The position numbers and the translations under genes are program-made. Source: a virus. From it: a stretch of DNA of 57,824 bases. Each line of letters begins with the position of its first letter. The first letter of the stretch is position 1. The stretch is taken from positions 1-57,824 of IMG/VR virus record IMGVR_UViG_3300049215_000077. One strand, given 5' to 3'. This document shows, piece by piece, positions 1 through 7,712 of this stretch. Below the pieces are notes generated by a model. The model saw only the letters and a list, made by a program, of their open reading frames with translations, was not told where the DNA came from and did not search any database.

Positions 1-50
1 CGCCCTGTATGGTATGGGTTCCGCTCCGGCCGATGCATGAGTTCCGGCGC

Positions 51-126
51 GGGCCCGTAGCTCAATGGTCAGAGCTAGCGGCTCATAACCGCTTGGTTGG
101 AGGTTCGAGTCCTCCCGGGCCCACCA
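51..126 (+). tRNA. tRNA with CAT anticodon (probably tRNA-Ile2), integration target
   Basis: A full cloverleaf is readable: 7-bp acceptor stem (GGGCCCG/CGGGCCC), D stem GCTC/GAGC, anticodon stem AGCGG/CCGCT around loop CTCATAA (anticodon 84-86), T stem GGAGG/CCTCC, discriminator A and encoded CCA. CAT can be elongator Met or the lysidine-modified Ile2. The C4:G69 and C5:G68 pairs and the TTGG after the anticodon stem resemble Ile2 as I remember it, so I lean to Ile2. Its 3' end supplies the attL core, and the phage end keeps the tRNA intact. Confidence 0.95.
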
Positions 127-127
127 C
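112..127 (+). repeat. attL core, 16-bp direct repeat
   Basis: The 16-bp sequence CTCCCGGGCCCACCAC covers the T-stem end, acceptor stem and CCA of the tRNA and recurs exactly at 57698-57713. Bases flanking the 16-mer differ at the two sites (C versus T before, G versus A after). A tRNA 3' end next to a tyrosine integrase is the standard attachment-site arrangement. Confidence 0.93.
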
Positions 128-184
128 GATCAAAATTTGCCGTTGAAAGGGCAGGGGTTTTAGGCGTAGCGCCCGCACCTGACC

Positions 185-1285
185 TCAGAGTGCGGGAATA
201 GAGGTTCTACTTTTGTTGTCGTCTTCCAGCTTCGCCGACCCCTGCAGGGCGAGCCGGACGCGATCGGCCTTGCGGGTGTACTCGGCCGCTTCCTTGCTTC
301 CACGCGCCCAACCGAACATGGCCTCGAGCTCGGCTTCGGTGGCGCCGTTGTTCGCCGCGCGCGTGGCGCGCGTCTTCCGCAGACCGTGAGCCGTGCCGGG
401 GATGCCGGTCGCCCGGCAGACCTCGCCGAACCAGTTGCCGAAGGACTCCTTCTTCATCGGTCGGCCCTTGTCGCCGCAGATGAAAGCGAGGTCGCCGACC
501 GGACCTGCATCGATCGCAGCTTGGAGCTCCGGCGTTATCTTGATGGTGACGATCTCGCCAAGCTTACCCGGCGCGTGCTTTTCAGTGCGGATCGTTATCA
601 CGCGAGTCGGCACTGGCGGCTTGCCAACCGGCATAACCTTTACGTGCGGACGCCCGACACGCACGGAGTCACCGCGGCGGAGGCCGGTCTGCAACACTAC
701 TTCATAGGCCAGGCGCTCGCGTGTGCCGAGAGGCCAGCGGCGCTCGAACTTCTCGCACCAATCGTCGGGCCAGGGCGTGTGGCCCTCGGTCTGCGGTCGA
801 ATACTCTTGATGCCCACCGTGGGATCATTGCTGGCGTGTTGCGCCTTAAGCGCCCACTGGAATAGCCCGCGCATCGTTTGCAGGAAGTGACGTTTCGCGT
901 GCGGCTTGGTGCGGCGCTCGATACCGCGCTCGATCGCTGCTTTGTCAATGCGGGAGAATGGGTCGCGGCCAGCAGTCTCAGTGACGGCGCGCAGGATGCA
1001 CTCGCGTTGGCGACGTGTCGCCGGCGAGAGCTCCGCCCATGCGGCGCTGTCGCGATACCGTTCAATCAGCCAGCCGAGTGTCTTTGCGTTGAACTGTTGC
1101 GGCGCCGGCGCTGGCTTGCCGCCGATCGCGGCGTCATAAGCCGTCGTGAATTCTGGCGTGCCGTACTCGCCTTTGATGCGCGTGCGCGGACCCTTGCCGA
1201 CGCGCACATACCAGACCGGCCGCCCGTGGCGGTTGACTTCGCGGTGCAAGTGGGGCGGACGCTGGCGGGGCACGCCTTCCATCAC
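185..1285 (-). CDS. int: Tyrosine-family site-specific integrase
   Basis: This 366-residue protein integrates and excises the phage at the tRNA. Residues about 65-160 look like the SAM-like core-binding domain. The catalytic domain shows Arg203 in TGLRRGD, His300 and Arg303 in HGLRKTRA, Trp326, and the nucleophile Tyr336 in AEYTRK. All expected key residues are present. It lies 58 bases from the tRNA and is the last gene of the leftward operon. Its start overlaps the end of the preceding gene by 4 bases, so its expression is probably tied to the early promoter at 12.25 kb as well as any local promoter. Confidence 0.97.
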   Translation of the reverse strand: MMEGVPRQRPPHLHREVNRHGRPVWYVRVGKGPRTRIKGEYGTPEFTTAYDAAIGGKPAPAPQQFNAKTLGWLIERYRDSAAWAELSPATRRQRECILRAVTETAGRDPFSRIDKAAIERGIERRTKPHAKRHFLQTMRGLFQWALKAQHASNDPTVGIKSIRPQTEGHTPWPDDWCEKFERRWPLGTRERLAYEVVLQTGLRRGDSVRVGRPHVKVMPVGKPPVPTRVITIRTEKHAPGKLGEIVTIKITPELQAAIDAGPVGDLAFICGDKGRPMKKESFGNWFGEVCRATGIPGTAHGLRKTRATRAANNGATEAELEAMFGWARGSKEAAEYTRKADRVRLALQGSAKLEDDNKSRTSIPAL

Positions 1286-1458
1286 AGCACCACTTCGCGC
1301 GTTTCCTCAACGGACTTTTCTTCTGCCTGTGGATTGCTGTGGTCATCCAAGAGGAGCGTGCCGTCCGGCGCGATGCCCGTCACGCGCAAGCCTGCCTCGC
1401 GCGCGGCCTCGATCGCGCGTCGCAGTTTTGCTTTGGTGAAGGAGAGGGCACGCGTCAT
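1282..1458 (-). CDS. Small basic hypothetical protein next to the integrase
   Basis: A 58-residue protein starting MTRALSFTKAKLRR. The open frame is longer, but this ATG overlaps the preceding stop by 4 bases (1455-1458), the rule in this operon. The N-terminal half is a basic amphipathic helix (KAKLRRAIEAAREAG) followed by a short strand-like GLRVTGIAPDGTLLL, and the C-terminal tail is acidic. Its place directly before the integrase is typical of an excisionase, but I see no clear winged-helix signature, so that role is only a guess. Confidence 0.75.
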   Translation of the reverse strand: MTRALSFTKAKLRRAIEAAREAGLRVTGIAPDGTLLLDDHSNPQAEEKSVEETREVVL

Positions 1459-1757
1459 TCTGGCGGCTTCGGCTCTTTCATCACCTCGACGCGACAGGCA
1501 ACGGCCAGGTCGTAAGGTCGATCGTTCCACTTGCTTTGTAGATCGAGCATTTCGTCGCCCATCATCATCACTTCGCAGTGGGAGCACTCGATATAGAAAG
1601 CGCCGAGGAATGGCGGCAGCTTTGAAATGCCGTGCGTGTGTGGTGGGATGTACGTGGCGATCGGCCGATGATGGCAGAACGGGCACGGTCGAAGTTCGAT
1701 ATCGACCGTGCGGGATTCACCCTCCGGCCAGTCGCCGATGAGTGGATCGTTGCTCAT
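1455..1757 (-). CDS. Lar-like zinc-ribbon protein
   Basis: A 100-residue protein with two Cys pairs, CPFCHH near residue 25 and CSHC near residue 59. The surrounding RPCPFC start and W(N)xR ending resemble the Lar/restriction-alleviation family of small phage zinc ribbons. In lambdoid phages Lar moderates type I restriction. That function is inferred from family resemblance only. It overlaps both neighbours by 4 bases. Confidence 0.8.
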   Translation of the reverse strand: MSNDPLIGDWPEGESRTVDIELRPCPFCHHRPIATYIPPHTHGISKLPPFLGAFYIECSHCEVMMMGDEMLDLQSKWNDRPYDLAVACRVEVMKEPKPPE

Positions 1758-2020
1758 GGTTCACGCTGTGCTCGGAAACGTGCGACTGTTTCCTCTTCGT
1801 CGATTTCCATCTGTTGTGCGAGCCTTCGGACCCGCAATTCGTCACGTTCCTGTTCGGCTTCACGCAATCTTCTCAGCAAGCCAAGCTGATCGCGATTTAT
1901 GAGACAGGCCGGTTCGGCGTTTGGCGCAGCACCGAAATGATCGCGCGCGTCGATCCAAGTATGGAATGTTTCATCGCAGTGGAAACAGGTCCACCCGTGC
2001 GCAGGCGGCGGAAAACTCAT
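1754..2020 (-). CDS. C2H2-like zinc-finger phage protein
   Basis: An 88-residue protein with CFHCDETFHTWIDARDHF near the N-terminus, which fits a Cys2-His2 zinc finger, followed by a charged coiled-coil-like segment (residues about 40-85, rich in E, R and L). No enzyme motif is visible. It is coupled by 4-base overlaps to the Lar-like gene and to the upstream gene. Function unknown; nucleic-acid binding is plausible. Confidence 0.78.
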   Translation of the reverse strand: MSFPPPAHGWTCFHCDETFHTWIDARDHFGAAPNAEPACLINRDQLGLLRRLREAEQERDELRVRRLAQQMEIDEEETVARFRAQREP

Positions 2021-2223
2021 ACCGCGACCTCGCTCTCGATTTCGCGGGCGATTTCGGTGAGACTGATCTTCCCATCACCGCGGCTGGCACACGGTTCGCC
2101 GGCCATTGCCATTGCGCAGTGCCGACGCATGATGGCGTAGCAGTCGCCATCTTCGGCGATCTGATAGCCGCGATCGCGGAGACTCTTTGCGAGCGCGTGC
2201 TCGATTTTCTGGCTAAGGCTCAC
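2017..2223 (-). CDS. Hypothetical protein (68 aa)
   Basis: I chose the GTG start at 2223 because it overlaps the preceding stop (GTGA), as elsewhere in this operon. The longer open frame reads into unrelated sequence. The product is a small acidic protein with Cys residues near the middle (CYAIMRRHC). I do not recognise a family. Confidence 0.65.
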   Translation of the reverse strand: MSLSQKIEHALAKSLRDRGYQIAEDGDCYAIMRRHCAMAMAGEPCASRGDGKISLTEIAREIESEVAV

Positions 2224-2855
2224 GCTGCGATCTCCTTCGGCATCGCGTCGATGTTGCAGCGATGCACGGTGAAGGTCATGGCTACCACTTCTGGGTTTGC
2301 ATCCCACGCGCCAGTGCCGTGAAGACGATTCCAAAGTTCCTGAAATGCTCCGCGCGCCGTGTTAAAGCCGCGACGTCCATTGGCGGTGTCCAATGCAGAT
2401 GTGCCGTAGTGGCAAGCCCCTGGGCCTCTCGCGAATGGATCACGTGAAAAATCCCAAAAGATACCTTCTGCCCGCGCGTCCGCTTCGCTGATCGCCTGCA
2501 GCCGCTCGACCTTCGTGGCGGTAACGATCAGACTGAGGCGAGAGAAAAAGCGCGGCATGTGGATTGACGGCCGCGACCTTGTCCAGTCAGACCCAGGAAG
2601 CCCGTCAGCCACATACCTAATCGGGCACTGTGTTCCCCACTCAGCCGGCGTAGTCTGCGACATTATCTTAGGCCCGCAGAAATTTTCGCGGACCCACATG
2701 CGATCGCCAATCTTCACCTGACGCCAAGGTGACGCATATGGCACGCCGCGCTTTGCCAGCCGCCACGTCATCGTCTTGCCGTTGCCGGGATATTCGACTT
2801 CTCGGATTAGTGCTTGCACCATCGGCGCGGAGAATATGATCGGGATATCCTTCAC
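2220..2855 (-). CDS. ASCH-like phage protein
   Basis: This 211-residue protein begins with a GTG start. The N-terminal pattern IIFSAPMVQALI, then TMTWR, and VKIGDRMWVRENFC followed by a late RLQAISEADARAEGI, fits the small RNA-binding-like ASCH/PUA fold proteins common in phages. Homologues often start with a short target-like loop and end with WNRLHG, present here near residue 180. The biochemical role is not established. Its start overlaps a micro-ORF by 3-4 bases. Confidence 0.8.
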   Translation of the reverse strand: MKDIPIIFSAPMVQALIREVEYPGNGKTMTWRLAKRGVPYASPWRQVKIGDRMWVRENFCGPKIMSQTTPAEWGTQCPIRYVADGLPGSDWTRSRPSIHMPRFFSRLSLIVTATKVERLQAISEADARAEGIFWDFSRDPFARGPGACHYGTSALDTANGRRGFNTARGAFQELWNRLHGTGAWDANPEVVAMTFTVHRCNIDAMPKEIAA

Positions 2856-2923
2856 GACGGATCTCCGAAGACGCGCCAGCCAGCTGCAGCGACCATGATC
2901 AACAGTGCGAGCTCTCCGATCAT
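2852..2923 (-). CDS. Micro-protein with one predicted membrane helix (23 aa)
   Basis: An ATG at 2923, 3 bases after the stop of the previous gene, opens 23 codons ending at 2852 with a GTGA overlap onto the next gene. Residues 1-16 (MIGELALLIMVAAAGW) form a single hydrophobic stretch. It fills the only gap in a run of coupled genes, which is why I believe it. No good ribosome-binding site is visible, so translation may depend on coupling. Confidence 0.5.
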   Translation of the reverse strand: MIGELALLIMVAAAGWRVFGDPS

Positions 2924-2926
2924 CGG

Positions 2927-3283
2927 TCAGTCTCGCAGGTGGCCGGGAAGCTCTGGCAATGGCGCGTTTTGCCCCGCCAGCTTGTGCGTGCAGTCAGAGG
3001 CGAACGCGATGACGCCGGTGCGGATCGTGTAGCGACATCGGCCACCGCCCCATCGCCATTTCGGATCGCGCGCGTTTCCCCATGCAAGGTTCTTCTCGAC
3101 TGAGAATGTCGGCTCACGCGTGTTGCCATCCCATTCCGTGACGGCGAAGACGTGCATGATCCCGCAACCGGGGCACCAATGCCCTATCCCGCCGACCGGC
3201 ACGCCGTGCGTGTGCCCGACGCGGCGAAGCTTCACGCCGATCTGCTCACGTGCATGCGATGTCGCTATAGCTGCAACCGTCAT
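2927..3283 (-). CDS. DUF6527-like phage protein
   Basis: The 118-residue product has HWCPGCGIMHVFAV, then WDGN and PTFSV, then a Cys in GRCRYTI, and ends with a DCTHKLAG segment. This ordered set (CPGC..H, WDGN, C.Y.I..G.I.F..D..H.LAG) matches the DUF6527 family of phage proteins, which probably bind one zinc ion. The start at 3283 overlaps the previous stop by 4 bases. Role unknown. Confidence 0.82.
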   Translation of the reverse strand: MTVAAIATSHAREQIGVKLRRVGHTHGVPVGGIGHWCPGCGIMHVFAVTEWDGNTREPTFSVEKNLAWGNARDPKWRWGGGRCRYTIRTGVIAFASDCTHKLAGQNAPLPELPGHLRD

Positions 3284-3471
3284 CGTGGCGGCTCCTTCCT
3301 CGTTTTCAACACGCCGTCCCAATCGACGCCCGCAGCCGATAGCGCCTCGCGTGCTTTCTGACGTGCGATCTCGGCAGCGAGCGGCCTGCCGTTGTCAGTA
3401 CGGCCGTGCGCGATTTCGCTAAGGGTGACTGTGATACGGCTATCGGCTTGCTGTTGTTGGGGCACGGCCAT
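3280..3471 (-). CDS. Hypothetical protein (63 aa)
   Basis: The start is placed at 3471 (MAVPQQQQ), one base after the previous stop, because the upstream part of the open frame overlaps that gene. The product is polar, with a helical RPLAAEIARQKAREALSAAG segment. No known motif. Coupled to its neighbours in the early operon. Confidence 0.68.
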   Translation of the reverse strand: MAVPQQQQADSRITVTLSEIAHGRTDNGRPLAAEIARQKAREALSAAGVDWDGVLKTRKEPPR

Positions 3472-3472
3472 G

Positions 3473-3688
3473 TCAGTGCACCGTAGACCGCGCGTGGTCA
3501 GCGACCATGCCGATGATGCCGACGTGAACGGCCATAGGTCCGGGATTGCCCGCGACAAAGCTATGAACGATGGTGTCGATGCGCTGGCGATCGCCACCGA
3601 TCGAGCGGTGGATGTAATCGACCAGTTCAGCGGCAGTGATGCCGTGATCGGTCATCGCCCTGCGCATCATGTCGTGAGAGGTTGTCAT
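3473..3688 (-). CDS. Hypothetical protein (71 aa)
   Basis: A small Met- and His-containing protein (MTTSHDMMRRAMTDHG) with alternating helical segments and no recognised motif. Its start overlaps the stop of the upstream zinc-finger gene by 4 bases, and its end is 1 base from the next start. Confidence 0.65.
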   Translation of the reverse strand: MTTSHDMMRRAMTDHGITAAELVDYIHRSIGGDRQRIDTIVHSFVAGNPGPMAVHVGIIGMVADHARSTVH

Positions 3689-3870
3689 CGGCGCCGCCGC
3701 TTGTTGCGGTCGGACTGGCGCTTCGCCGGTGGCGTGTATGTCATGCCATGACCGGCCGCGCAGTCAGCCGAGCAATAGCGAGGGAAACCCTCACCGCCGT
3801 CATCGTCGATGTACTCTCCGCAGCATTCGCAGAGAGTTCCATCGAGCATCATTTCTGCGATCTCACCCAT
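3685..3870 (-). CDS. Small zinc-finger protein
   Basis: Start set at 3870 (MGEIAEMMLDG), whose ATG overlaps the stop of the ParB-like gene by 1 base. The 61-residue product has CECCGEYI and YCSADCAAGHG, a four-Cys or more zinc-binding arrangement, and a basic C-terminal tail (RNKRRRR). This resembles small phage zinc-finger proteins whose function is not known. Confidence 0.72.
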   Translation of the reverse strand: MGEIAEMMLDGTLCECCGEYIDDDGGEGFPRYCSADCAAGHGMTYTPPAKRQSDRNKRRRR

Positions 3871-5447
3871 CACCGCTTTCCTTTCGCACCTGGCCCGCCG
3901 TAGTGCGACGTGCGGAGCTCGCGCGGAAGCCATTCGGTTTTTGTGGCCTCGGCAACGCACGTCTTGATCGCGTCGGCGGCCTTCTTCGGCACAGTGCCCT
4001 TGAAGCCCATGTCGGCGAGCGCCTTTTCGCGAAGGTGCTTGTTGACGCCAGCGAAGTAATCCTTCGCGTCGAACGCCTTGAGCAGCGCGGCGCTCATCAC
4101 CTTCTTGTCGATCGTGTCGCCGATCTTTCCGACTGCATCATCCAGGTCTGACGGCGTGTAACCGTAGCCGGAGTTCATCGTCGTCGATGGTGTGAGCATT
4201 TTCGCGCACAGCCCGGCCAACAGAGTCGACAGGTCATCCTTGTGCGGGTGCTCGGTCAGTGCCGCCTTGACGGCCTTGCAGCCTTGAGCTCGAAGCCGCC
4301 GCTTGAGCGCGTTGCTGACCGCGTTCTTGTTCGCCGGCGCCGCCTTCGCCTTCTCGACCTTCGTCTCTTGCGCCTTCTCGGCCGCCGCGCGCCCACGCGA
4401 CTTTTTGAAGCCAAGACCAACACAGATCTTCGGCCCGTGATCGACATAGACGAAACAGCCGCACGTCTTCTTTTCTTCGTCCGTGTACTTTTTCTTCTGC
4501 GGAAGCTGGTCAGTCATATAGCGGTTGTGGCCGTCATCGATCTCGGCCCACTTCCAGCCGTCTTCGCCGACCAGCCGTTTGCACTCCGCCTCCATCTTCT
4601 CTTGAACGAGGCGTTCGAGAATGTCGGGGTTGCCGATGACCTGTTCGTCTGCCTTGCGGTCAGTGAAAAGGTCTGTCGCGAACTTGCCACCCGCCGCCTC
4701 ATACGCCTCACGGCCGATGATCTTGAGAAGCCCACCCGAAAAGCTGTTCGTGGTGTCGATCTTGAGCTCTTGGCGGACCGTGTAAGCATTGGGCTGCGCA
4801 TGTCGCGGCAAGCCCTTCGTCACTTTGGCGAGCACCTGGTCTTGGCGAACGTGATCCGCGGCCAGCGTGAACACGCGTGCCACGTCTTCGCGGATTGTGC
4901 CCGATCGCCATGCAATGCGCACCCGCTCGGAGAGCGCACCGAGCGCCAGCGATTGCTCCACAATCTTGCGAGCCATTCCGTAGCGGGTGGCGATTTGATC
5001 GACGGTGAAGCCGTGGTTGTCTCGCAGATCGGCGAAGGCCTCGTAGCGATCGACGGCGTGCAGCGGTGCACGCTCGATGTTTTCGGCCAGCGACTTTGCG
5101 CGCGCCTCGGCAACCGAGAGACCGCCGAAGGCGAAGACCGGCACCACATAGTCTTCCGGTTTGATCTTCTGCTTTTTGGCGATCTCGTTCGCGAACTTGA
5201 GGCGACGGTTACCGGCTCCGACATAGAGGATGCCGCTGTTGTCCATATCGAAGGCGAGCAACGACTGGATCACGCCATCGGCCTCGATCGAGGCTTTGGT
5301 TTCGGTGTCGTCTTGCTGGCTCGCCGGCGACTTGCGCACGTTCAGCGATCCGAGCGGACAATCTTCACCTGGCCGCAGTCTCGACAACGCGACCATTTCA
5401 ATCGAGGCGACGCGCCCCGTCTTGGCATTCTCGGTCTTGGTCAACAT
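3870..5447 (-). CDS. ParB-like DNA-binding protein
   Basis: A 525-residue protein starting at 5447 with a good GGAGAG site. The N-terminal domain (residues about 15-130) has ParB/Srx features: L..LRPGED, an SI..DGVIQSLLAF stretch, and YVGAGNRRLKFA. It is followed by the conserved SLAENIERAPLHAVDRYEAF segment and a KorB-like helix-turn-helix (FTVDQIATRYGM). The long C-terminal half has basic segments and KAKAAPANKNAVSNAL. No ParA partner exists in the window, so plasmid-style partitioning is unlikely. Transcription or nucleoid control, or CTP-dependent DNA clamping, is possible. It is one of three ParB-type proteins in this phage. Confidence 0.9.
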   Translation of the reverse strand: MLTKTENAKTGRVASIEMVALSRLRPGEDCPLGSLNVRKSPASQQDDTETKASIEADGVIQSLLAFDMDNSGILYVGAGNRRLKFANEIAKKQKIKPEDYVVPVFAFGGLSVAEARAKSLAENIERAPLHAVDRYEAFADLRDNHGFTVDQIATRYGMARKIVEQSLALGALSERVRIAWRSGTIREDVARVFTLAADHVRQDQVLAKVTKGLPRHAQPNAYTVRQELKIDTTNSFSGGLLKIIGREAYEAAGGKFATDLFTDRKADEQVIGNPDILERLVQEKMEAECKRLVGEDGWKWAEIDDGHNRYMTDQLPQKKKYTDEEKKTCGCFVYVDHGPKICVGLGFKKSRGRAAAEKAQETKVEKAKAAPANKNAVSNALKRRLRAQGCKAVKAALTEHPHKDDLSTLLAGLCAKMLTPSTTMNSGYGYTPSDLDDAVGKIGDTIDKKVMSAALLKAFDAKDYFAGVNKHLREKALADMGFKGTVPKKAADAIKTCVAEATKTEWLPRELRTSHYGGPGAKGKR

Positions 5448-5785
5448 GATGCTCTCCGTTGCTGGATGCCTTTGAGTTTGAGCGCGTTGATGCCGCCGAC
5501 CGCATAGGCTTGCGACCAGCACTCGAACTCCTCGGCTGAAATGTTGTGCCGCTCACAGATCTCCTCGCGCGTGGCCTTGCCGGCAGCGACTTCATCGACA
5601 AGGCGAACCTTTGCTTGCGCGGTCCACGGGTGTTGAACCGGCGCGATGGATTGGCCGCGCCTCACGCGCTTGGCGAGCTCAAGGTCGCGCTCGCGTTGTC
5701 GGCGACACTCGCGGCTGCACGTCGCCCGTGGTCCGAGGCGACCGGACGCAAAAGGTTTGCCGCAAACGGGACATATCCGGCTCAT
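5441..5785 (-). CDS. Zinc finger fused to a SciP-like DUF1153 domain
   Basis: A 114-residue protein. Residues 5-30 form a zinc finger (CPVCGKPF ... CSRECRRQR). Residues about 52-110 match DUF1153, the domain of the alphaproteobacterial regulator SciP: a Trp, then LVDEVAAGKATREEICERH, ISAEEFECW, an INALKLKG segment and QQRR. In Caulobacter, SciP binds DNA and blocks CtrA-dependent activation. Host SciP proteins lack this zinc finger as far as I know. In context (GcrA and a DnaA-like protein in the same phage) it is likely a transcription or cell-cycle regulator; direct evidence is absent. Confidence 0.82.
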   Translation of the reverse strand: MSRICPVCGKPFASGRLGPRATCSRECRRQRERDLELAKRVRRGQSIAPVQHPWTAQAKVRLVDEVAAGKATREEICERHNISAEEFECWSQAYAVGGINALKLKGIQQRRASC

Positions 5786-6072
5786 GCTGCGGCCACCGCT
5801 TTCGCTACAGCTGGAGCAGATGGCGGAGTCGACGGTGACGGTGTTGTCGGCGAAGGTTCGGGATCGTGCGGCGGTTCGGGCTCTGGCGGCTTCGGCGCCG
5901 GATACCGCTGTTCGAGGATCGCGATCTTCAACGCGAATTCGTCGGCACCGAGCTCATAGGTGTGCACCACGTCTTTGCCGAGCGTGCCACCGGCCGGCAT
6001 ATCGTGCGGCCACTTTTCCGGCACCGGGCCTTTGAGGCCTTTCACCCACACGAAGCGTCCACCCGGCTTCAT
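5782..6072 (-). CDS. Hypothetical protein with proline-rich tail
   Basis: A 96-residue protein. The first 60 residues (KPGGRFVWVKGLKGPVPEKW ... HTYELGADEFALKIAILEQR) look folded. The rest is a Pro/Ser/Thr-rich low-complexity tail (PAPKPPEPEPPHDPEP). It overlaps its neighbours by 4 bases at each end. Function unknown. Confidence 0.75.
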   Translation of the reverse strand: MKPGGRFVWVKGLKGPVPEKWPHDMPAGGTLGKDVVHTYELGADEFALKIAILEQRYPAPKPPEPEPPHDPEPSPTTPSPSTPPSAPAVAKAVAAA

Positions 6073-6470
6073 GCTGCCTCACCTTCCGGCGCATCGACAT
6101 AAGACGCGAGCATGACCAAGCGAACTTTGACGCTATGCCCTGTCCGCTGTCGGACGAATTCACCGCTGATGATTTCGGCGATCTCTCGCGGGTTCTTGTT
6201 ATCGCGCCGCAATTCCAGGATGCGGAGGTCTGCAGCCTGCGAGTAATAAGCGACAGTGTAGCCGCGGCGCTGATAGGTCGTTTCGCGGTACACAATCTTC
6301 CGCTCGATGAGGCCATGCGTGAGCATGTACCAGTTGACCGTGCTGACCTTGCGATTGAGCCTCCGTGCTATTTTACCCGGTGTCGGATTCTTCATTGTTG
6401 AAGCAAGGCGCTCGATCTCGTCGCGCTCCGCGTCAGTCATCCGTCCGTGTTTGATGGCAGTGGCATTCAT
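6069..6470 (-). CDS. Helix-turn-helix phage regulator candidate
   Basis: A 133-residue basic protein. MTDAERDEIERLAS...PTPGKIARRLNRKVSTVNWYM (residues about 11-49) fits a resolvase/GcrA-like helix-turn-helix. Later RILELRRDNKNPREIAEII looks like a second one (residues about 83-101). Two tandem HTH units suggest a DNA-binding regulator. It sits just downstream of the ATPase gene with a 3-base gap. Confidence 0.75.
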   Translation of the reverse strand: MNATAIKHGRMTDAERDEIERLASTMKNPTPGKIARRLNRKVSTVNWYMLTHGLIERKIVYRETTYQRRGYTVAYYSQAADLRILELRRDNKNPREIAEIISGEFVRQRTGHSVKVRLVMLASYVDAPEGEAA

Positions 6471-6473
6471 TGA

Positions 6474-7712
6474 TCACGCCTCGACGATGTTGACCTTCGC
6501 GCCCGCCACCGCGAGATACGAACCGCCTTCCAGCGTCAGGAATCCGTCGCGCAGAAGCTCGGTGAGTACGCGGTCGATGTTGGCGTTGTTCACGTCGGCG
6601 CCGGTGCGCTTGAGCTCCGTGCGCGTGGCGCTGTTGGTCTTGCCGCCATCGTAGAAGCCTTCGGCGAGAAGCTTGGCGATGCGGCCCTTCGACGTGGTGC
6701 CGTCGATCTCGATGCGCTTCTTCTCGACTCGAACTTCGATCTCCGGCCGTGCGATACTGATGGCGGCAATCATGCCGGGATCGGCGAGCGCACGCCGCTT
6801 GATCTCGGCATAGATCGCATCCATCGAAGCGACAGTCGCGTGATCGGCCGCCATTGTCGGCGCCGGTCGCTCTATCGTCTTCGATACTGGTGGCGCCTCT
6901 TTGCCGTTCAGTCGGGCGGTCAGGTCGCGGACCTGCGACGACAATTCCGCAACGTGCTCCTCGAGCTCGGTGTTGCGCTGGCGGAGTGCAGTGGCTTCTT
7001 CGGGCGTCCTATCGACCCAAATGCGGTTGCCGATGCCGGAGCCTTTGCGTACCAGCGTGACCGCTGCGGACTTGACTGGCGATCCTTTGCCTTCCGGGAT
7101 GAACTCCCAAGCCTCCGGAATTACCACGACGGTGTTGCGCTCGCGCTCGTTCACCCAATCAAGCGCCGATTGCACGAACAGCATTTGCATCGGCGTCGAG
7201 AAGTCCGACACGTCCATGACGTTCACGCCGATCGCCAGATCGAGCGATGGTGCGAGTCGGGCGCGTGCAATGTCCGGCACGATCAATTCGAGATAGGCGT
7301 CAAGCTGGATCAGCGCGCCTTCTTTCTGACCGTGGGCTTTCTTCAAGCCGGTACGCACCGCGGCCTGGACGTCTGCCAGCGTCTTCGTCTTCCGGCAGAT
7401 CGGAATCAAAAACTGGCGCAGGTACTTGTTCTTCTCGCCGAGCGCCGCTTCGAGAATCGCGTCAACGAATTGCCAGTCGGCGCGATCGCGGAAATACGGC
7501 TGAATGCGCCGACCATCGGCGAACGAGCCTTCGCCGCGTTTGGTGACGAACGTGATTACCTGCGCGCCCGATCGCGTCGCCAGTGCTTCGAGCGTCGTGG
7601 TCTTGCCGCTCTCTTGCGTCTGCCCGGTCACGGCGAGATTGAGCAGCGGCACGGCGATCGGCGCGCCGGTGCCGAGCTCATAGCCAAGGTGAATGGTGCG
7701 CTTGTCAGTCAT
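6474..7712 (-). CDS. HerA/FtsK-like P-loop ATPase
   Basis: A 412-residue ATPase with Walker A TGQTQESGKTT near residue 28 and a Walker B-like VVVIPEAWEF near residue 195. A coiled coil (RQRNTELEEHVAELSSQV) and a C-terminal winged-helix-like region follow. Start 7712 overlaps the preceding stop by 4 bases. As I recall, related phage ATPases have a stretch of about 80 residues after IWVDSQD that completes the motor core. Here IWVD runs straight into RTPEEATAL, so an in-frame deletion is possible. Likely role: DNA translocation or processing in replication or recombination. Confidence 0.82.
   Translation of the reverse strand: MTDKRTIHLGYELGTGAPIAVPLLNLAVTGQTQESGKTTTLEALATRSGAQVITFVTKRGEGSFADGRRIQPYFRDRADWQFVDAILEAALGEKNKYLRQFLIPICRKTKTLADVQAAVRTGLKKAHGQKEGALIQLDAYLELIVPDIARARLAPSLDLAIGVNVMDVSDFSTPMQMLFVQSALDWVNERERNTVVVIPEAWEFIPEGKGSPVKSAAVTLVRKGSGIGNRIWVDRTPEEATALRQRNTELEEHVAELSSQVRDLTARLNGKEAPPVSKTIERPAPTMAADHATVASMDAIYAEIKRRALADPGMIAAISIARPEIEVRVEKKRIEIDGTTSKGRIAKLLAEGFYDGGKTNSATRTELKRTGADVNNANIDRVLTELLRDGFLTLEGGSYLAVAGAKVNIVEA

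Noticed and set aside
4242-5507. 421-codon open frame on the plus strand
   Set aside because: Complementary shadow of the ParB-like gene; GC-rich DNA gives long antisense frames, and the product has no motif or ribosome site.
5768-5777. GGACATATCC core resembling the repressor operator
   Set aside because: Explained by codons of the zinc-finger start (CGG ATA TGT CCC on the other strand); outer palindrome bases do not match and no promoter is present.
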